51,444 nt of DNA from Roseateles chitinivorans (GCF_002761755.1 NZ_PEOG01000041.1:1-51444); one strand, 5' to 3'. Positions 40,202 to 49,292 are shown, counted from the stretch's first letter. The notes: generated by a model from the letters alone, not told the origin. A program made the numbers and translations.

Positions 40202-42499
40202 ATGCGACCCAGCAAATCCACCGCGCTGAACGCCTCGCTCACCCTGATCGCCGCCGCCATCCTGGCCGCCTGCGGTTCCGACAGCGACCGCCCGTCGACG
40301 CCGAGCGTCACCCTCAGCGGTGTCGTCACCGCCGCCAGCTTCACGCCGGGCAGCGCCACCGACCCCACCCTGGCGCCCACCTACTACGTCGGCGCCAAGG
40401 TCTGCGTCGACGCCGACGGCAACGGCGTCTGCGACGCCAGCGAGCACCCGGTCGTCACCGACGCCCAGGGCCGCTTCTCGCTGACCGTCCCGGCAAACGC
40501 CGCGCTGATCGCCGACATCGGCACCGACGCCACCCTCTCCGCCACCGGTGCCAAGGTCGCCAGCCGCGACGTGCTGCGGGCCTCGCTGGACCAGGTCCTC
40601 GACCAGGGCGGCCAGGTCGTCATCAGCCCGCTGTCCTCGGAGGTGCAGCGTCTCGTCGAAGCCAACGGCAGCAGCTACGCCATCGAGAAGCAGACCGTGG
40701 CCACGCGCATCGGCGTGTCCCTCGACAAGGTGCTGGCCGACGTCAACACCGTCAGCGGCGCCGACCAGGCCGCCATGCTGGCCGAGTCCAAGGCCCTGGA
40801 CAACCGCTTCACCTACGCGATCACCAAGCTCGACCGCGGCGACCTCTATCCCGATGCGCTCGCCGTCCCCGGCGGCGATCCGCGCCTGGCCGGCGCCGCC
40901 AACGTCACCGCCTCGACCGCGCCCGCCGGGACCGACACGCGCGCCAGGATCACCTTCGCGCAGGCGCAGCAGGCAGCCTTCAACCTCGAAGGCATCCCGC
41001 GCTACGACCACCTCTTCATCGTGATGCTGGAGAACAAGGCGACGCTGTCGATCAAGGGCTCGCCCTGGGCGCCCAAGATCAATGCGCTGCTGGCCAGCGG
41101 CAACCAGCTGACCAGCTACTACGCCACCGGCAACCCGTCCGAACCCAACTACACCGCGCTGGGCGGCGCCGACGACTTCGGCATCACCGACGACAGCCAG
41201 TGGAATTGCGACGCCACCGGCGCCAACGCGGTGCAGGACCTGCCCCTGCCCGACAAGACCCAGCCCGGCCTGGCCAGCTCGCCCTTCAACGCCACCTGCA
41301 CCCAGGCCGCCGCGGTCAATCACAACATCGTCGGCAAACCCAATCTGTTCAACGCGATCACCGCGGCCGGCATGACCTGGCGCACCTACAGCGAGTCGAT
41401 GAACCCGGGTCAGGACTTCCGCACCGACAGCGTCGCCGATGCCGCCGTCACCGCCGCCGACAACGTCTATGCGCCGGGCACGCTCAACGGCAACACCGTC
41501 GCCGTGGGCAACGCCGGCCTGACCCTGCCCATGCCCGCCGGCCTCTACAAGACCAAGCACCACCCCGGCATGGCCTACCAGAACGTGCGCAGCGCGCCGG
41601 AGTTCCGGTACAGCAACCGCACCATGGGCGGCGGCCAGTGGGATGCCAACCTCAAGAACAGCAGCGCCTATGCGATGCCGGCCAACTACGACATCGACCA
41701 GCTCGGCACCGACCTGGCCAGCGGCAAGGTCGGCACCCTGAACTTCCTGGTGCCCGACCAGTGCGACGACATGCACGGCATCAGCGTCATCGGCAAGCTG
41801 GCGGGCGGCGGCACCGCCACCGCCAGCGACTGCGGCAGCGTCGCCAACAACGTGGCGCAGAGCTCGGCCGCCAACATCATCACGCGCGGCGACAACTACG
41901 TCGACGCGCTGGTGAAGAAGATCCAGGCCTCGCCGCTGTGGAAGAACCCGGCCAAGCGCGTCGCGATCGTGCTGATGTTCGATGAAGGCAGCGCCACCTC
42001 CGGCTTCAACTCCTGCTGCGGCTGGAACGTCTCCAACAGCGCGGTGTCCAAGCCGCTGATCGTCGACCCCAAGACCGGCGTGGTGACGGTGGACGCCAGC
42101 ATCAACAACTACACCAAGGGCAACCGCGGTCACGGCCAGAGCATCTTCGGCATCCTGACCAACCAGGCGGATGCGCCCAAGGGCGTCTCCGATGGCGATG
42201 CCTACAGCCACTTCTCGTTCGTCCGCACCCTGCAGGACATGTTCCAGCTGGCGGACCCGGCGGTGGATGCGTCCTACATGAACCGCTCGAAGTACACCGA
42301 GAAGTTCATCGCGGCCAACATCCTCAACCTGCCCGAGTACGCCGGCAGCGCCGACACCCACTTCGATGCGGTGCGCGCCATCAACCACGCCTGGCAGGCA
42401 CCGGCGAGCTATACGCAGAAGCAGTCGGCCGACGTGAACACGCCGGCGCAGATCGGCCCGGACGCGGTCCAGACCAATGTCTGGGCGCTGAAGAAGTAA
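40202..42499 (+). CDS. Phosphoesterase-family lipoprotein (acid phosphatase/phospholipase C type)
   Basis: The 765-residue exported lipoprotein has lipobox LAAC (C24). An N-terminal region of about 230 residues (with GAKVCVDADGNGVCDASEHPVVTDAQGRFSL, a carboxypeptidase-regulatory-like or calcium-binding-like repeat) precedes the phosphoesterase domain starting near residue 260. That domain shows YDHLFIVMLENKA (metal-site Glu/Asn), NPSEPNYTALGGADDFG, VPDQCDDMH and IVLMFDEG, matching the AcpA/PLC phosphoesterase family. It probably releases phosphate from organic phosphates at the cell surface. The Pho-type promoter upstream and the di-haem peroxidase gene 16 bp downstream define the operon. Confidence 0.85.
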   Translation: MRPSKSTALNASLTLIAAAILAACGSDSDRPSTPSVTLSGVVTAASFTPGSATDPTLAPTYYVGAKVCVDADGNGVCDASEHPVVTDAQGRFSLTVPANAALIADIGTDATLSATGAKVASRDVLRASLDQVLDQGGQVVISPLSSEVQRLVEANGSSYAIEKQTVATRIGVSLDKVLADVNTVSGADQAAMLAESKALDNRFTYAITKLDRGDLYPDALAVPGGDPRLAGAANVTASTAPAGTDTRARITFAQAQQAAFNLEGIPRYDHLFIVMLENKATLSIKGSPWAPKINALLASGNQLTSYYATGNPSEPNYTALGGADDFGITDDSQWNCDATGANAVQDLPLPDKTQPGLASSPFNATCTQAAAVNHNIVGKPNLFNAITAAGMTWRTYSESMNPGQDFRTDSVADAAVTAADNVYAPGTLNGNTVAVGNAGLTLPMPAGLYKTKHHPGMAYQNVRSAPEFRYSNRTMGGGQWDANLKNSSAYAMPANYDIDQLGTDLASGKVGTLNFLVPDQCDDMHGISVIGKLAGGGTATASDCGSVANNVAQSSAANIITRGDNYVDALVKKIQASPLWKNPAKRVAIVLMFDEGSATSGFNSCCGWNVSNSAVSKPLIVDPKTGVVTVDASINNYTKGNRGHGQSIFGILTNQADAPKGVSDGDAYSHFSFVRTLQDMFQLADPAVDASYMNRSKYTEKFIAANILNLPEYAGSADTHFDAVRAINHAWQAPASYTQKQSADVNTPAQIGPDAVQTNVWALKK

Positions 42500-42515
42500 G
42501 CCCGACAGCGCGCCG

Positions 42516-43928
42516 ATGCCCATGCGACCGCTCTTCCCGTTCCCACGTCTCTCGCTGGTCGCCCTCGTGGGCGCCGGCGCCTGCGTGGGCCTTGGCGCGC
42601 TGCTCGCCGCCTGCGGTCCGTCCGGCGAGGCGGCGCCGGCCGGCCCTCTCGCCAGCGCGACCGCGGCCGCCTCCGATAGCGTCGGCACCGCGCTCAACCC
42701 GGCCACCCCGCTGAGCCTGCCTGCGCAGGTCGGGCAGAAGATGTTCTTCGACGCCACGCTGTCGGGTTCCGGTCGCATGGCCTGCGCCACCTGCCACGAT
42801 CCGAAGCACGCCTATGCGCCGTCGAACGACCTCTCCGTCCAGCTGGGCGGACCGGCGATGAACCTGGCCGGCACGCGGGCGGTGCCGTCGCTGCGCTACA
42901 AGGACGCGACGCCGCCCTATGCGGACCTGCTCGACAACCCCGATGGCGTCAGCGTTCCGGGCCCCGGCGGCGGCTTCGCCTGGGACGGCCGCGCGGCCAC
43001 GCTGGCCGAGCAGGCCGGCCTCCCGCTGCTCGATCCGCGCGAGATGGCCAACGCCAGCCGCGCCGACGTCGTGAAGCAGCTGCGGGCCGCGCCGTATGCG
43101 GCGCTGTTCCGCCAGGCCTTCGGCGCGCAGGTCTTCGACGATGTGGACCGCGCCTTCGCCGCCGCCGGACAGGCGCTGCAGGCCTTCCAGCTCGAGGACG
43201 TCAGCTTCCATCCCTACTCCAGCAAGTACGACCTCTACATCGGCAACAAGATCGGCGGCGTGCTCACACCGGCCGAGGCCCGGGGGCTGAAGGTCTTCGC
43301 GGATCCGAAGGGCGGCAACTGCGCCTCATGCCATTACCAGGGCGCCGGCCTGAACGGCAGCACGGCGATCTTCACCGACTTTTCCTACGAGGCCATCGGC
43401 GTCCCTCGCAACCCGGCCGTCCCCGCGAATGCGGACCCGAGCTTCATCGACCTCGGCCTGTGCGGCCCGGCCCGCACCGATCACCCGCCGACCCCGGGCA
43501 ACCGCTTCTGCGGCATGTTCAAGTCGCCCACGCTACGCAACGTCGCCTCCCGACGCAGCTTCTTCCACAACGGCGTCTTCCATTCGCTGGAGCAGACGAT
43601 CCGCTTCTACAACACCCGCGACACGATGCCGGAGCTCTGGTACCCGACCGTCGGCGGCCAGGCCAAGGCCTCGCCGGATCCGGACTTCCCGACCTATGGC
43701 CTGGTCACCACGCAGTACATCGGCGGCCAGGTGCGCAAGTTCGACGACCTGCCCGCGCGCTTCGTCGGGAACATCGACACGCAGATGCCGCTGGACGGCC
43801 GCCCCGCCCACAGCAAGCCGCCGATGTCCGAGCAGGACATCGCCGACCTGATCTGCTTCCTCAACACGCTCAACGACAAGGACGTCCAGCCGGCCGAGGC
43901 ACCCAGGCCGGGCGCCTGCAGGTCGTGA
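42516..43928 (+). CDS. Di-haem cytochrome c peroxidase-family lipoprotein
   Basis: The 470-residue protein has a lipobox LLAAC (C33) and two haem c sites, CATCH at 90-94 and CASCH at 269-273, spaced as in bacterial cytochrome c peroxidases and MauG-type enzymes. Other family segments are FAWDGRAATLAEQAGLPLLDP and FKSPTLRNVASRRSFFHNGVF. Canonical CcpA enzymes are soluble and about 350 residues, so this is a longer, lipid-anchored MauG-like member. The adjacent upstream phosphoesterase lipoprotein suggests cotranscription. It may modify or reduce an envelope substrate; peroxide detoxification is not proven. Confidence 0.88.
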   Translation: MPMRPLFPFPRLSLVALVGAGACVGLGALLAACGPSGEAAPAGPLASATAAASDSVGTALNPATPLSLPAQVGQKMFFDATLSGSGRMACATCHDPKHAYAPSNDLSVQLGGPAMNLAGTRAVPSLRYKDATPPYADLLDNPDGVSVPGPGGGFAWDGRAATLAEQAGLPLLDPREMANASRADVVKQLRAAPYAALFRQAFGAQVFDDVDRAFAAAGQALQAFQLEDVSFHPYSSKYDLYIGNKIGGVLTPAEARGLKVFADPKGGNCASCHYQGAGLNGSTAIFTDFSYEAIGVPRNPAVPANADPSFIDLGLCGPARTDHPPTPGNRFCGMFKSPTLRNVASRRSFFHNGVFHSLEQTIRFYNTRDTMPELWYPTVGGQAKASPDPDFPTYGLVTTQYIGGQVRKFDDLPARFVGNIDTQMPLDGRPAHSKPPMSEQDIADLICFLNTLNDKDVQPAEAPRPGACRS

Positions 43929-43989
43929 GGCGCCTCTACTCGCGCCGCCTCGCGCTCCGTTGCCTCGCCTGCTCACGCTTCGCACGCCC

Positions 43990-44652
43990 ATGAACCCCGC
44001 CTTCTCCTTCCGCCGCATCGCCATGGCCGCCGGCCTGGCCGCGAGCGCGCTCACCCTCACCGCGCTGGCCGGATGCGCCCGCTCGACCGAAGCTTCCGCG
44101 GACCAGTTCGCCGCCGGGCTGACCGACTACCTCGCCCAGCGCGGCGACCTGTGCCTGGCCAAGACCGACTGGCCCATCGACCTGACGCAGCACGAGATCG
44201 ACATCGGTGCGCGCAACGCGTTGCAGTTGCCGGTCCTGGAGCGATTGGGGCTGGTGAGCTCGACAGTCGCCGAGGTCGAAGTCCGGGATGACCAGGAGGT
44301 CGCGCACACCATGAAGGTCCGACGCTATGCGCTGACGGAGGCGGGCCGCCAGTTCTACCTGACGCGGGAGAGGCCCACGCCGAGCGGCGGCAGGCAGACG
44401 GTCCGCGACTTCTGCGCGGCCAAGTTGAGCCTGGACCGGGTCGTCCATTGGGAACTGACCGGCGACGGCCAGGACCGGCTCGCGACGGTCAGCTACACCT
44501 ACCAGGTGAAGGCCGCGCCCTGGACCTCCGACGCCGAACTGCAGCGGGTCTTCCCGGTCGTCGCCCAAGTGATCCGGGGGGCCGGCAGCGCGGAGCTGCA
44601 GGAGCGCTTCCGGCGGACCGCGACCGGCTGGGTCGCGGTGGACCTGCTCTGA
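43990..44652 (+). CDS. Lipoprotein of unknown function
   Basis: The 220-residue protein from ATG 43990 has a lipobox LAGC (C29). The mature part contains two cysteines (GDLCLAKTDW, RDFCAAKLS) that could pair, and a C-terminal half (SYTYQVKAAPWTSDAELQRVFPVVAQVI) rich in beta strands. No enzyme motif is visible. It is third in a row of three lipoproteins and lies 61 bp after the peroxidase gene, so it may belong to the same operon. I do not recognise a family. Confidence 0.8.
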   Translation: MNPAFSFRRIAMAAGLAASALTLTALAGCARSTEASADQFAAGLTDYLAQRGDLCLAKTDWPIDLTQHEIDIGARNALQLPVLERLGLVSSTVAEVEVRDDQEVAHTMKVRRYALTEAGRQFYLTRERPTPSGGRQTVRDFCAAKLSLDRVVHWELTGDGQDRLATVSYTYQVKAAPWTSDAELQRVFPVVAQVIRGAGSAELQERFRRTATGWVAVDLL

Positions 44653-44821
44653 GCGCCGTCATGACGACCATCGTGCGCTTCCCCGTGCCCATGGCGGTCC
44701 CGCCGTGAATCCGACGTGAATTCTTGACAGGAAACAGATGGACTCCCCCTGAGTCGGCGATCACGCCGCCCTCACGCATCCGCTACATTCGCATACAGAA
44801 CAAAAGACGAGGGATGGACGT

Positions 44822-44971
44822 ATGTCGGGATGGGGTGAGTGGCTCGTGGCCGGTGGCGCGGCCGCCGTTTTGATCGGCCTGCTGGCGCTGAGCGTGCGCC
44901 GCGCGGCGCAGCAGGATCGCAAGCTCAGCGAAGACGAGCTGGTCCAGCGCGACAAGGACGACGCCTGGTAA
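44822..44971 (+). CDS. 49-residue single-pass membrane protein
   Basis: An ATG at 44822 preceded by GAGGG opens 49 codons. The product has a short N-terminus, one hydrophobic helix (VAGGAAAVLIGLLALSVRR) and a charged cytoplasmic tail (QDRKLSEDELVQRDKDDAW). The helix followed by RR fits an N-out/C-in insertion. The 3' end of the gene forms one arm of a strong terminator, which supports a real transcription unit. Similar tiny proteins exist as oxidase subunits or assembly factors, but nothing specific can be said. Confidence 0.6.
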   Translation: MSGWGEWLVAGGAAAVLIGLLALSVRRAAQQDRKLSEDELVQRDKDDAW

Positions 44972-44994
44972 TCCAGGGCGTCGTCCTTCTTTTC
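44954..44994 (+). terminator. Strong intrinsic terminator overlapping the small gene's 3' end
   Basis: AAGGACGACGCCTGG (44954-44968) pairs with CCAGGGCGTCGTCCTT (44973-44988) with a single bulged base and a TAAT loop that includes the stop codon, followed by CTTTTC. This is the strongest intrinsic terminator in the window. Confidence 0.85.
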
Positions 44995-45048
44995 AAGCCA
45001 GGGTCAGCGTCTCGTCGACCGGCTTGCGCCGGTCGATTCCCCGAGCGC

Positions 45049-47844
45049 TCAGAACTTGTAGGTCGCGCCGATCAGGAAGGTGCGGCCCCACTTGATGTAT
45101 TCCAGCGGGCGATCCTTGCTCTGCGCATAGGTGCGGTAGGCCTCGTCGGTCAGGTTGTTGACCTGCGCCAGCAGCCCCAGCCCCTTCAGCCGACCTTCGG
45201 TGAAGTTGTAGCCGATCTGCGCGTCGACGATGCTCTCGCCCACCACGTAGCGCAGCGTGCGCGAACCGTTGAAGTTGCCGATCTCGCCGATGAAGTCGGA
45301 GCGCTTGCGCTGGCTGATGCGGAACTCGAAGCCGTTGGCCTCGTAGTAGGCGGTCAGGTTGTAGACCCGCTTGGACAGGCCCGGCAGCGAGATCGGGCCG
45401 CTGCCGACGCTGTTCGCGCTGTCGGGATCCCGGATCGTGATGTTGCTGTCGTTGAAGGTCGCGCTGGCGACGATGCCGAAGCCGTTCAGCATCGGGCTCA
45501 CCAGGTTCAGCGGCAGCGACGCCGTCAGCTCCAGGCCCTTGAGCTGCCCACCCTGGCCGTTGTACGGCGCGGTGAAGTTGCCGGTCAGCAGCGCCGGCGG
45601 CTGGCCCGGCTGCGGCACGTAGTCGACGACGAAGCGCGAGAAGTCGTAGTTGTCGACCGTCTGCTTGTAGATGTAGCTGCGCAGGTCCTTGTAATAGGCG
45701 GCGGCCGCCACGTAGGCCTTGTTGCCGAAGTACTTCTCCCACGACAGGTCCACCGCGTTGGCGCGCCACGGATTCAGGGTCGGATTGCCGCCCGACGCGC
45801 CCGGCTTGCCGGTGGCGCCATCCACGCCGAACTCGATGCCGGCGTTCAGCTGCTCCACCCGGGGGCGCGCCATCTGCTTGGCCAGCGCGAAGCGCACCGT
45901 CTGATCGCCGGGAAGGCTCCAGGACAGGTTCAGCGACGGCAGGTAATCGGTGTAGGTCTTGCCGCCCTCGATCGGCTTCACCCCGCCATTGCCGCCATTG
46001 ATCGTGGCGTCCCAGTAGTTGGACTGCGAGGACTGGTCGGTGTGCACGATCTGCAGGCCGATGTTGCCGCGCATCGGCACGCCGAAGGTCGTCGCGTCGA
46101 GGTTGCCCTTCAGGAAGGCGGTCGTCGTCTTCTCCTTGACCTGCCAGGCCTTGGGGATCAGGTAGCTGGCCGTCTCCGTCGGCGCGAAGGTCATGTAGCG
46201 CCCGACCGCGCCCGGCACGTTCCACGCCGGGATCAGGCCCAGGCCGGCGAAGCTCAGGTCCACCGGGCTGTACTGCAGGTCCGACGCGATCGCGGTGTCG
46301 CCCTGCGCGCCGACATTGATGTTGCCTTCCGGCTGGCGCTTCTTCTTCGAACGATCCGCGTAGTTCAGGCCCGCTTCGAAGTCGGAGAACAGGCCCGAGG
46401 CGAAATCAGGCGCCGGCAGGTTGCCCACCAGCTTGAAGCCCGTCAGCTCGTCCTTGACGCTGGGCACCTTGCCGTAGCCGGAACCGTAGATCGTGTTCTG
46501 CAGCAGCAGCTTCGTCGGATCCGAGTAGCTGCGCAGCCCCGGCACGATCTGCGAGAAGTCGCCCGTCCGGAACGCCAGGCCCACGTTGTCCAAGGGCCAG
46601 TCGGTGGCGGAGGCGCGCGCCAGCTGGGTGTTGTTCTCCAGGCTCAGCTCATTGCGGGTGGCGCGCGAGTAGTTCACGTCCGCCATCAGCGACAGGCCGC
46701 TCTCGAACTTCAGCTTGTTGTTCCAGCCCGCGGCGACGATCTTGTCGTCGCGCTTGTTGTACATGCCGCGGACCAGCGGATAGGCGTTCAGCAGCGTGCC
46801 GCCAGTCTGCGTGCCGTTGCCGTTGACCGTGGGGTTCGACCAGTTCAGCCCGGCCGGCGGGTTGTTGCCGTTCCAGCCCAGGTTCATCTCGAACTGGTTG
46901 GCGGTGTCGACCTGCTTGGCCTTGGTCCAGAAGCCGTCGACGACGCTGGTCCAGTTCTGGCTCGGACGGAACTCGATCGTGCCCATCAGCGCATCGCGTT
47001 CGCTCTTGCCGGTGCGTCGCAGCGCCTTGATGCCGCCCGAGTTGTAGGTGCCCGCCGGCAGGCCGGTGCGGCCGGTCTGGTCCCACGGCTCGTAGAAGCC
47101 GACCTGCTCTTCCTGGACCGGCGTCTCCTGGTGCGCATAGCCCAGCGACACGCCGACGCTGCGGTTGGCGAATTGGTCGATGTAGCTGGCGCTCAGGCGG
47201 TTGCCGGTGGCGCTGGCGTCGGCCGCCTTGCCCAGGGAGTTGCGCTGGCCGCGGGCGTTCAGCGTCACCACGCGGTCGCTGAAATTCAGCGGGCGGACCG
47301 TCTGCATGTCGATCGTGCCCGACAGGCCCTGGCCAACCAGCCCGGCTTCCGGCGTCTTGTAGACCACCACGGCGCTGAGCAGTTCGGATGGGTACTGGTC
47401 GAACTCGACGCTGCGGTTGTCGCCGGTGGAGACCAGCTCGCGGCCATTGAGCAGCGTGGTCGCGAAGTCGGGCGACAGGCCGCGGACCGAGATCACCTGC
47501 GCCCGTCCCGCCACCCGCTGAGCCGACAGGCCGGGCAGGCGGGCGATCGACTCGGCGATCGACACATCGGGCAGCTTGCCGATGTCCTCGGCGGAGACCG
47601 CCTCGACGATCGCGTCGGCATTCTTCTTGACCGAGATCGCCGCTTCGATGCCGCGTCGGATGCCGGTGACGGTCACCGTCTCCAGCGTCTTGTCGGCTGC
47701 GGCCTTGGCCGCCGCTTCCTTGTCGGCTTCGGTCTGCGCCTGCTGGGCGTGGGCGGCGCCGGCCATCAAGGCCAGCGTCACCAGGCAGCCGGCGGCGACC
47801 GGCTGCACACGGAACAGCTCGCGAGGGGCGTGCGATGTCTTCAT
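45049..47844 (-). CDS. TonB-dependent receptor, probably maltodextrin-type
   Basis: The 931-residue outer-membrane receptor has a signal peptide (about 1-33), a linker rich in Ala/Lys/Asp, a TonB box region LETVTVTGIRRG and a plug domain with AISVKKNADAIVEAVSAEDIGKLPD and IARLPGLSAQRVAGRAQVISVRGL. The barrel ends at a C-terminal Phe (FLIGATYKF). This is the Caulobacter/Xanthomonas carbohydrate-type receptor class, as used for maltodextrins, and not a siderophore receptor by these N-terminal motifs. The neighbouring glucokinases and a HexR-like site in its promoter suggest glucan uptake. AGGAG precedes the ATG. Confidence 0.88.
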   Translation of the reverse strand: MKTSHAPRELFRVQPVAAGCLVTLALMAGAAHAQQAQTEADKEAAAKAAADKTLETVTVTGIRRGIEAAISVKKNADAIVEAVSAEDIGKLPDVSIAESIARLPGLSAQRVAGRAQVISVRGLSPDFATTLLNGRELVSTGDNRSVEFDQYPSELLSAVVVYKTPEAGLVGQGLSGTIDMQTVRPLNFSDRVVTLNARGQRNSLGKAADASATGNRLSASYIDQFANRSVGVSLGYAHQETPVQEEQVGFYEPWDQTGRTGLPAGTYNSGGIKALRRTGKSERDALMGTIEFRPSQNWTSVVDGFWTKAKQVDTANQFEMNLGWNGNNPPAGLNWSNPTVNGNGTQTGGTLLNAYPLVRGMYNKRDDKIVAAGWNNKLKFESGLSLMADVNYSRATRNELSLENNTQLARASATDWPLDNVGLAFRTGDFSQIVPGLRSYSDPTKLLLQNTIYGSGYGKVPSVKDELTGFKLVGNLPAPDFASGLFSDFEAGLNYADRSKKKRQPEGNINVGAQGDTAIASDLQYSPVDLSFAGLGLIPAWNVPGAVGRYMTFAPTETASYLIPKAWQVKEKTTTAFLKGNLDATTFGVPMRGNIGLQIVHTDQSSQSNYWDATINGGNGGVKPIEGGKTYTDYLPSLNLSWSLPGDQTVRFALAKQMARPRVEQLNAGIEFGVDGATGKPGASGGNPTLNPWRANAVDLSWEKYFGNKAYVAAAAYYKDLRSYIYKQTVDNYDFSRFVVDYVPQPGQPPALLTGNFTAPYNGQGGQLKGLELTASLPLNLVSPMLNGFGIVASATFNDSNITIRDPDSANSVGSGPISLPGLSKRVYNLTAYYEANGFEFRISQRKRSDFIGEIGNFNGSRTLRYVVGESIVDAQIGYNFTEGRLKGLGLLAQVNNLTDEAYRTYAQSKDRPLEYIKWGRTFLIGATYKF

Positions 47845-47972
47845 TGGGTTTGTCTCCTGTAGCTTTGGCTGCGCTCGAGCGTCTTGTGGCGCTCGCTATG
47901 GCTCGCCCTGCGGGGCACTGCGACCGGGAGGTTCACGTTGCAGGGACCACGGAACCCCTTGTTTGAAAGAAT

Positions 47973-48000
47973 TCTGTACTAAAACTAGATGCGCAACCAA
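47973..48000 (-). promoter_or_regulatory. Predicted TonB-receptor promoter with imperfect HexR-like box
   Basis: Reading leftward, TTGGTT (48000-47995), a 16-bp spacer and TACAGA (47978-47973) form a plausible promoter. The spacer region contains TGTACT-AAA-ACTAGA on the plus strand (47975-47989), which matches 10 of the 12 arm positions of TGTAGT-N3-ACTACA. Box and promoter overlap as expected for repression. The region 47845-48104 contains no other signal I can support. Confidence 0.45.
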
Positions 48001-48104
48001 GCTCTCGCAAACCCTGGCGCGATCGAACTAGCCCATTCATGGTGTAAAAACGACGAAGTTATCTCGGGTTTCTACCAAGAAAGTCGCAAAATGGGTGGCA
48101 GAAA

Positions 48105-48134
48105 TGAAAAACGGCGGCCAGCTGGGCCGCCGTT
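48105..48134 (-). terminator. Intrinsic terminator of the glucokinase gene
   Basis: Reading leftward, AACGGCGGCC and GGCCGCCGTT (arms at 48125-48134 and 48110-48119) form a 10-bp perfect stem with a 5-nt loop, followed by a run of T (GTTTTTC). It lies 40 bp past the glucokinase stop. Confidence 0.85.
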
Positions 48135-48146
48135 GAAGGCTGAATA

Positions 48147-48161
48147 TGTAGCTCTACTACA
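48147..48161. promoter_or_regulatory. HexR-like box, one mismatch, in glucokinase 3' region
   Basis: TGTAGC-TCT-ACTACA matches 11 of the 12 arm positions of the pattern. It lies between the glucokinase stop and its terminator, so it is not in an obvious promoter; it could serve looping with the other sites or be chance. Confidence 0.4.
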
Positions 48162-48174
48162 GGGCGCAACGCCC

Positions 48175-49185
48175 TCAGCGCACCGACTGTTCCAGCGCGA
48201 AGGCCGCGCCGGCCAGCGCCGTCAGCGTGTCGGTGATCAAGACGCAGGGAACGGCCGCCAGGTAGGAGGCGAAGCGCCCCTTGGCCTCGAAGCGCTCGCG
48301 GAACGGCGACTCGAAGAAGCGGTCACCCAGGCGCGGCACGATGCCGCCGCCGATATAGACACCGCCCCGCGCGCCGAGCGCCAACGCGACGCTGCCGGCG
48401 AAGCTGCCGAGGAAGGCGCTGAACTGCGTCATCGTCCGCGCGCAGATCTCGTCGCCGCCGAGCGCCCGCTCGACGATCTGTTCCGCCGTCAGTCGCTGCG
48501 CCGGCGGCTGGCCGGCCACGGTGGCGACCGCCGCATGGAGCGTCGGCAGGCCGATGCCCGACAGGAAGCGCTCGGCCGAGACATGGGGGAACTCGCGGCG
48601 CGCGACGGCCAGCAGTTCGCTCTCATAGTCATTGGTCGCGGCCAGCGTCATGTGGCCGCCCTCGCCCGGCAGCGCGATCCAGCCGCCCGAGGTCTCGATC
48701 ACGCCGCCCACGCCCAGACCGGTGCCAGGCCCGATCACCGCCAGCGTGCCGCGGGGCGTCGTCAACGCCGGACCGGGAACGGCAGCCACCTGGTCCGGCC
48801 GCAGGCCCGGCAGCGACAGCGCCAGCGCCTCGAAGTCGTTCAGCAAGCGCAGTTCGTCCAGACCCAGGTCCGCCTGCAACTGGCTGCGGGAGAAGGTCCA
48901 GTGGCTGTTGGTCAGCTCGATGCGGTCGCTCTTGATCGCGGTGGCCAGTGCGAGCGAGGCCCGGCGGGGTCGCGCCCGCACGCCGAGCTCGGCGAGTTCC
49001 TTCAGATAGGCCTCGGCCGCCGCCCGCAGCGATTCGTACTGCGCGACCGGCAGCTTGCGCACGTGCTCGACCGACTTGCCGGGGCCGTCGACCCATGCGA
49101 AGCGGGCATTGCTGCCCCCGATGTCCGCCACCAGCCACGGATATCCCGCGGCGCCCGTCGTCGCCACACCCTGTTCTGCTTGCAC
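48175..49185 (-). CDS. glk: Glucokinase
   Basis: This ROK-unrelated, group A glucokinase phosphorylates glucose with ATP in the cytoplasm. From the GTG at 49185 (AGGAC upstream) it is 336 residues; a TTG further upstream gives an unlikely basic extension. Motifs are the N-terminal phosphate loop LVADIGGSNARFAW, the catalytic-Asp segment LLNDFEALAL, GPGTGLGVGGVI and ALPGEGGHMTLAA. It is divergent from a second glucokinase gene fused to a regulator. The predicted promoter overlaps a HexR-like box. It supplies glucose-6-phosphate from maltodextrin breakdown by MalQ and GlgX. Confidence 0.93.
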   Translation of the reverse strand: MQAEQGVATTGAAGYPWLVADIGGSNARFAWVDGPGKSVEHVRKLPVAQYESLRAAAEAYLKELAELGVRARPRRASLALATAIKSDRIELTNSHWTFSRSQLQADLGLDELRLLNDFEALALSLPGLRPDQVAAVPGPALTTPRGTLAVIGPGTGLGVGGVIETSGGWIALPGEGGHMTLAATNDYESELLAVARREFPHVSAERFLSGIGLPTLHAAVATVAGQPPAQRLTAEQIVERALGGDEICARTMTQFSAFLGSFAGSVALALGARGGVYIGGGIVPRLGDRFFESPFRERFEAKGRFASYLAAVPCVLITDTLTALAGAAFALEQSVR

Positions 49186-49263
49186 TGTGCTTGTCCTGCT
49201 TGTTCGGCTGTTGAGGCGCGCCCGCAAGCGCGCCGGAGGCCGCCTCGAGGGCGGAATCGGCGC

Positions 49264-49292
49264 AAGGTAGCAAAACTACAGCAATCGCACAA
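49264..49292 (-). promoter_or_regulatory. Predicted glucokinase promoter with imperfect HexR-like box
   Basis: Reading leftward, TTGTGC (49292-49287), a 17-bp spacer and TACCTT (49269-49264) form a good promoter for glk. The plus-strand sequence GGTAGC-AAA-ACTACA (49266-49280) matches 10 of the 12 arm positions of TGTAGT-N3-ACTACA and covers spacer and -10, as expected for repression. Confidence 0.55.

Noticed and set aside
44781..44796. A second LexA-like sequence (CTAC-N8-ACAG) ahead of the small membrane protein
   Set aside because: One half-site is degenerate (CTAC for CTGT) and no promoter is arranged around it, unlike the site at 28767.
44839..47862. A 1007-codon plus-strand frame opposite the TonB receptor
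   Set aside because: Antisense shadow; the receptor has signal peptide, TonB box, plug and terminal Phe.
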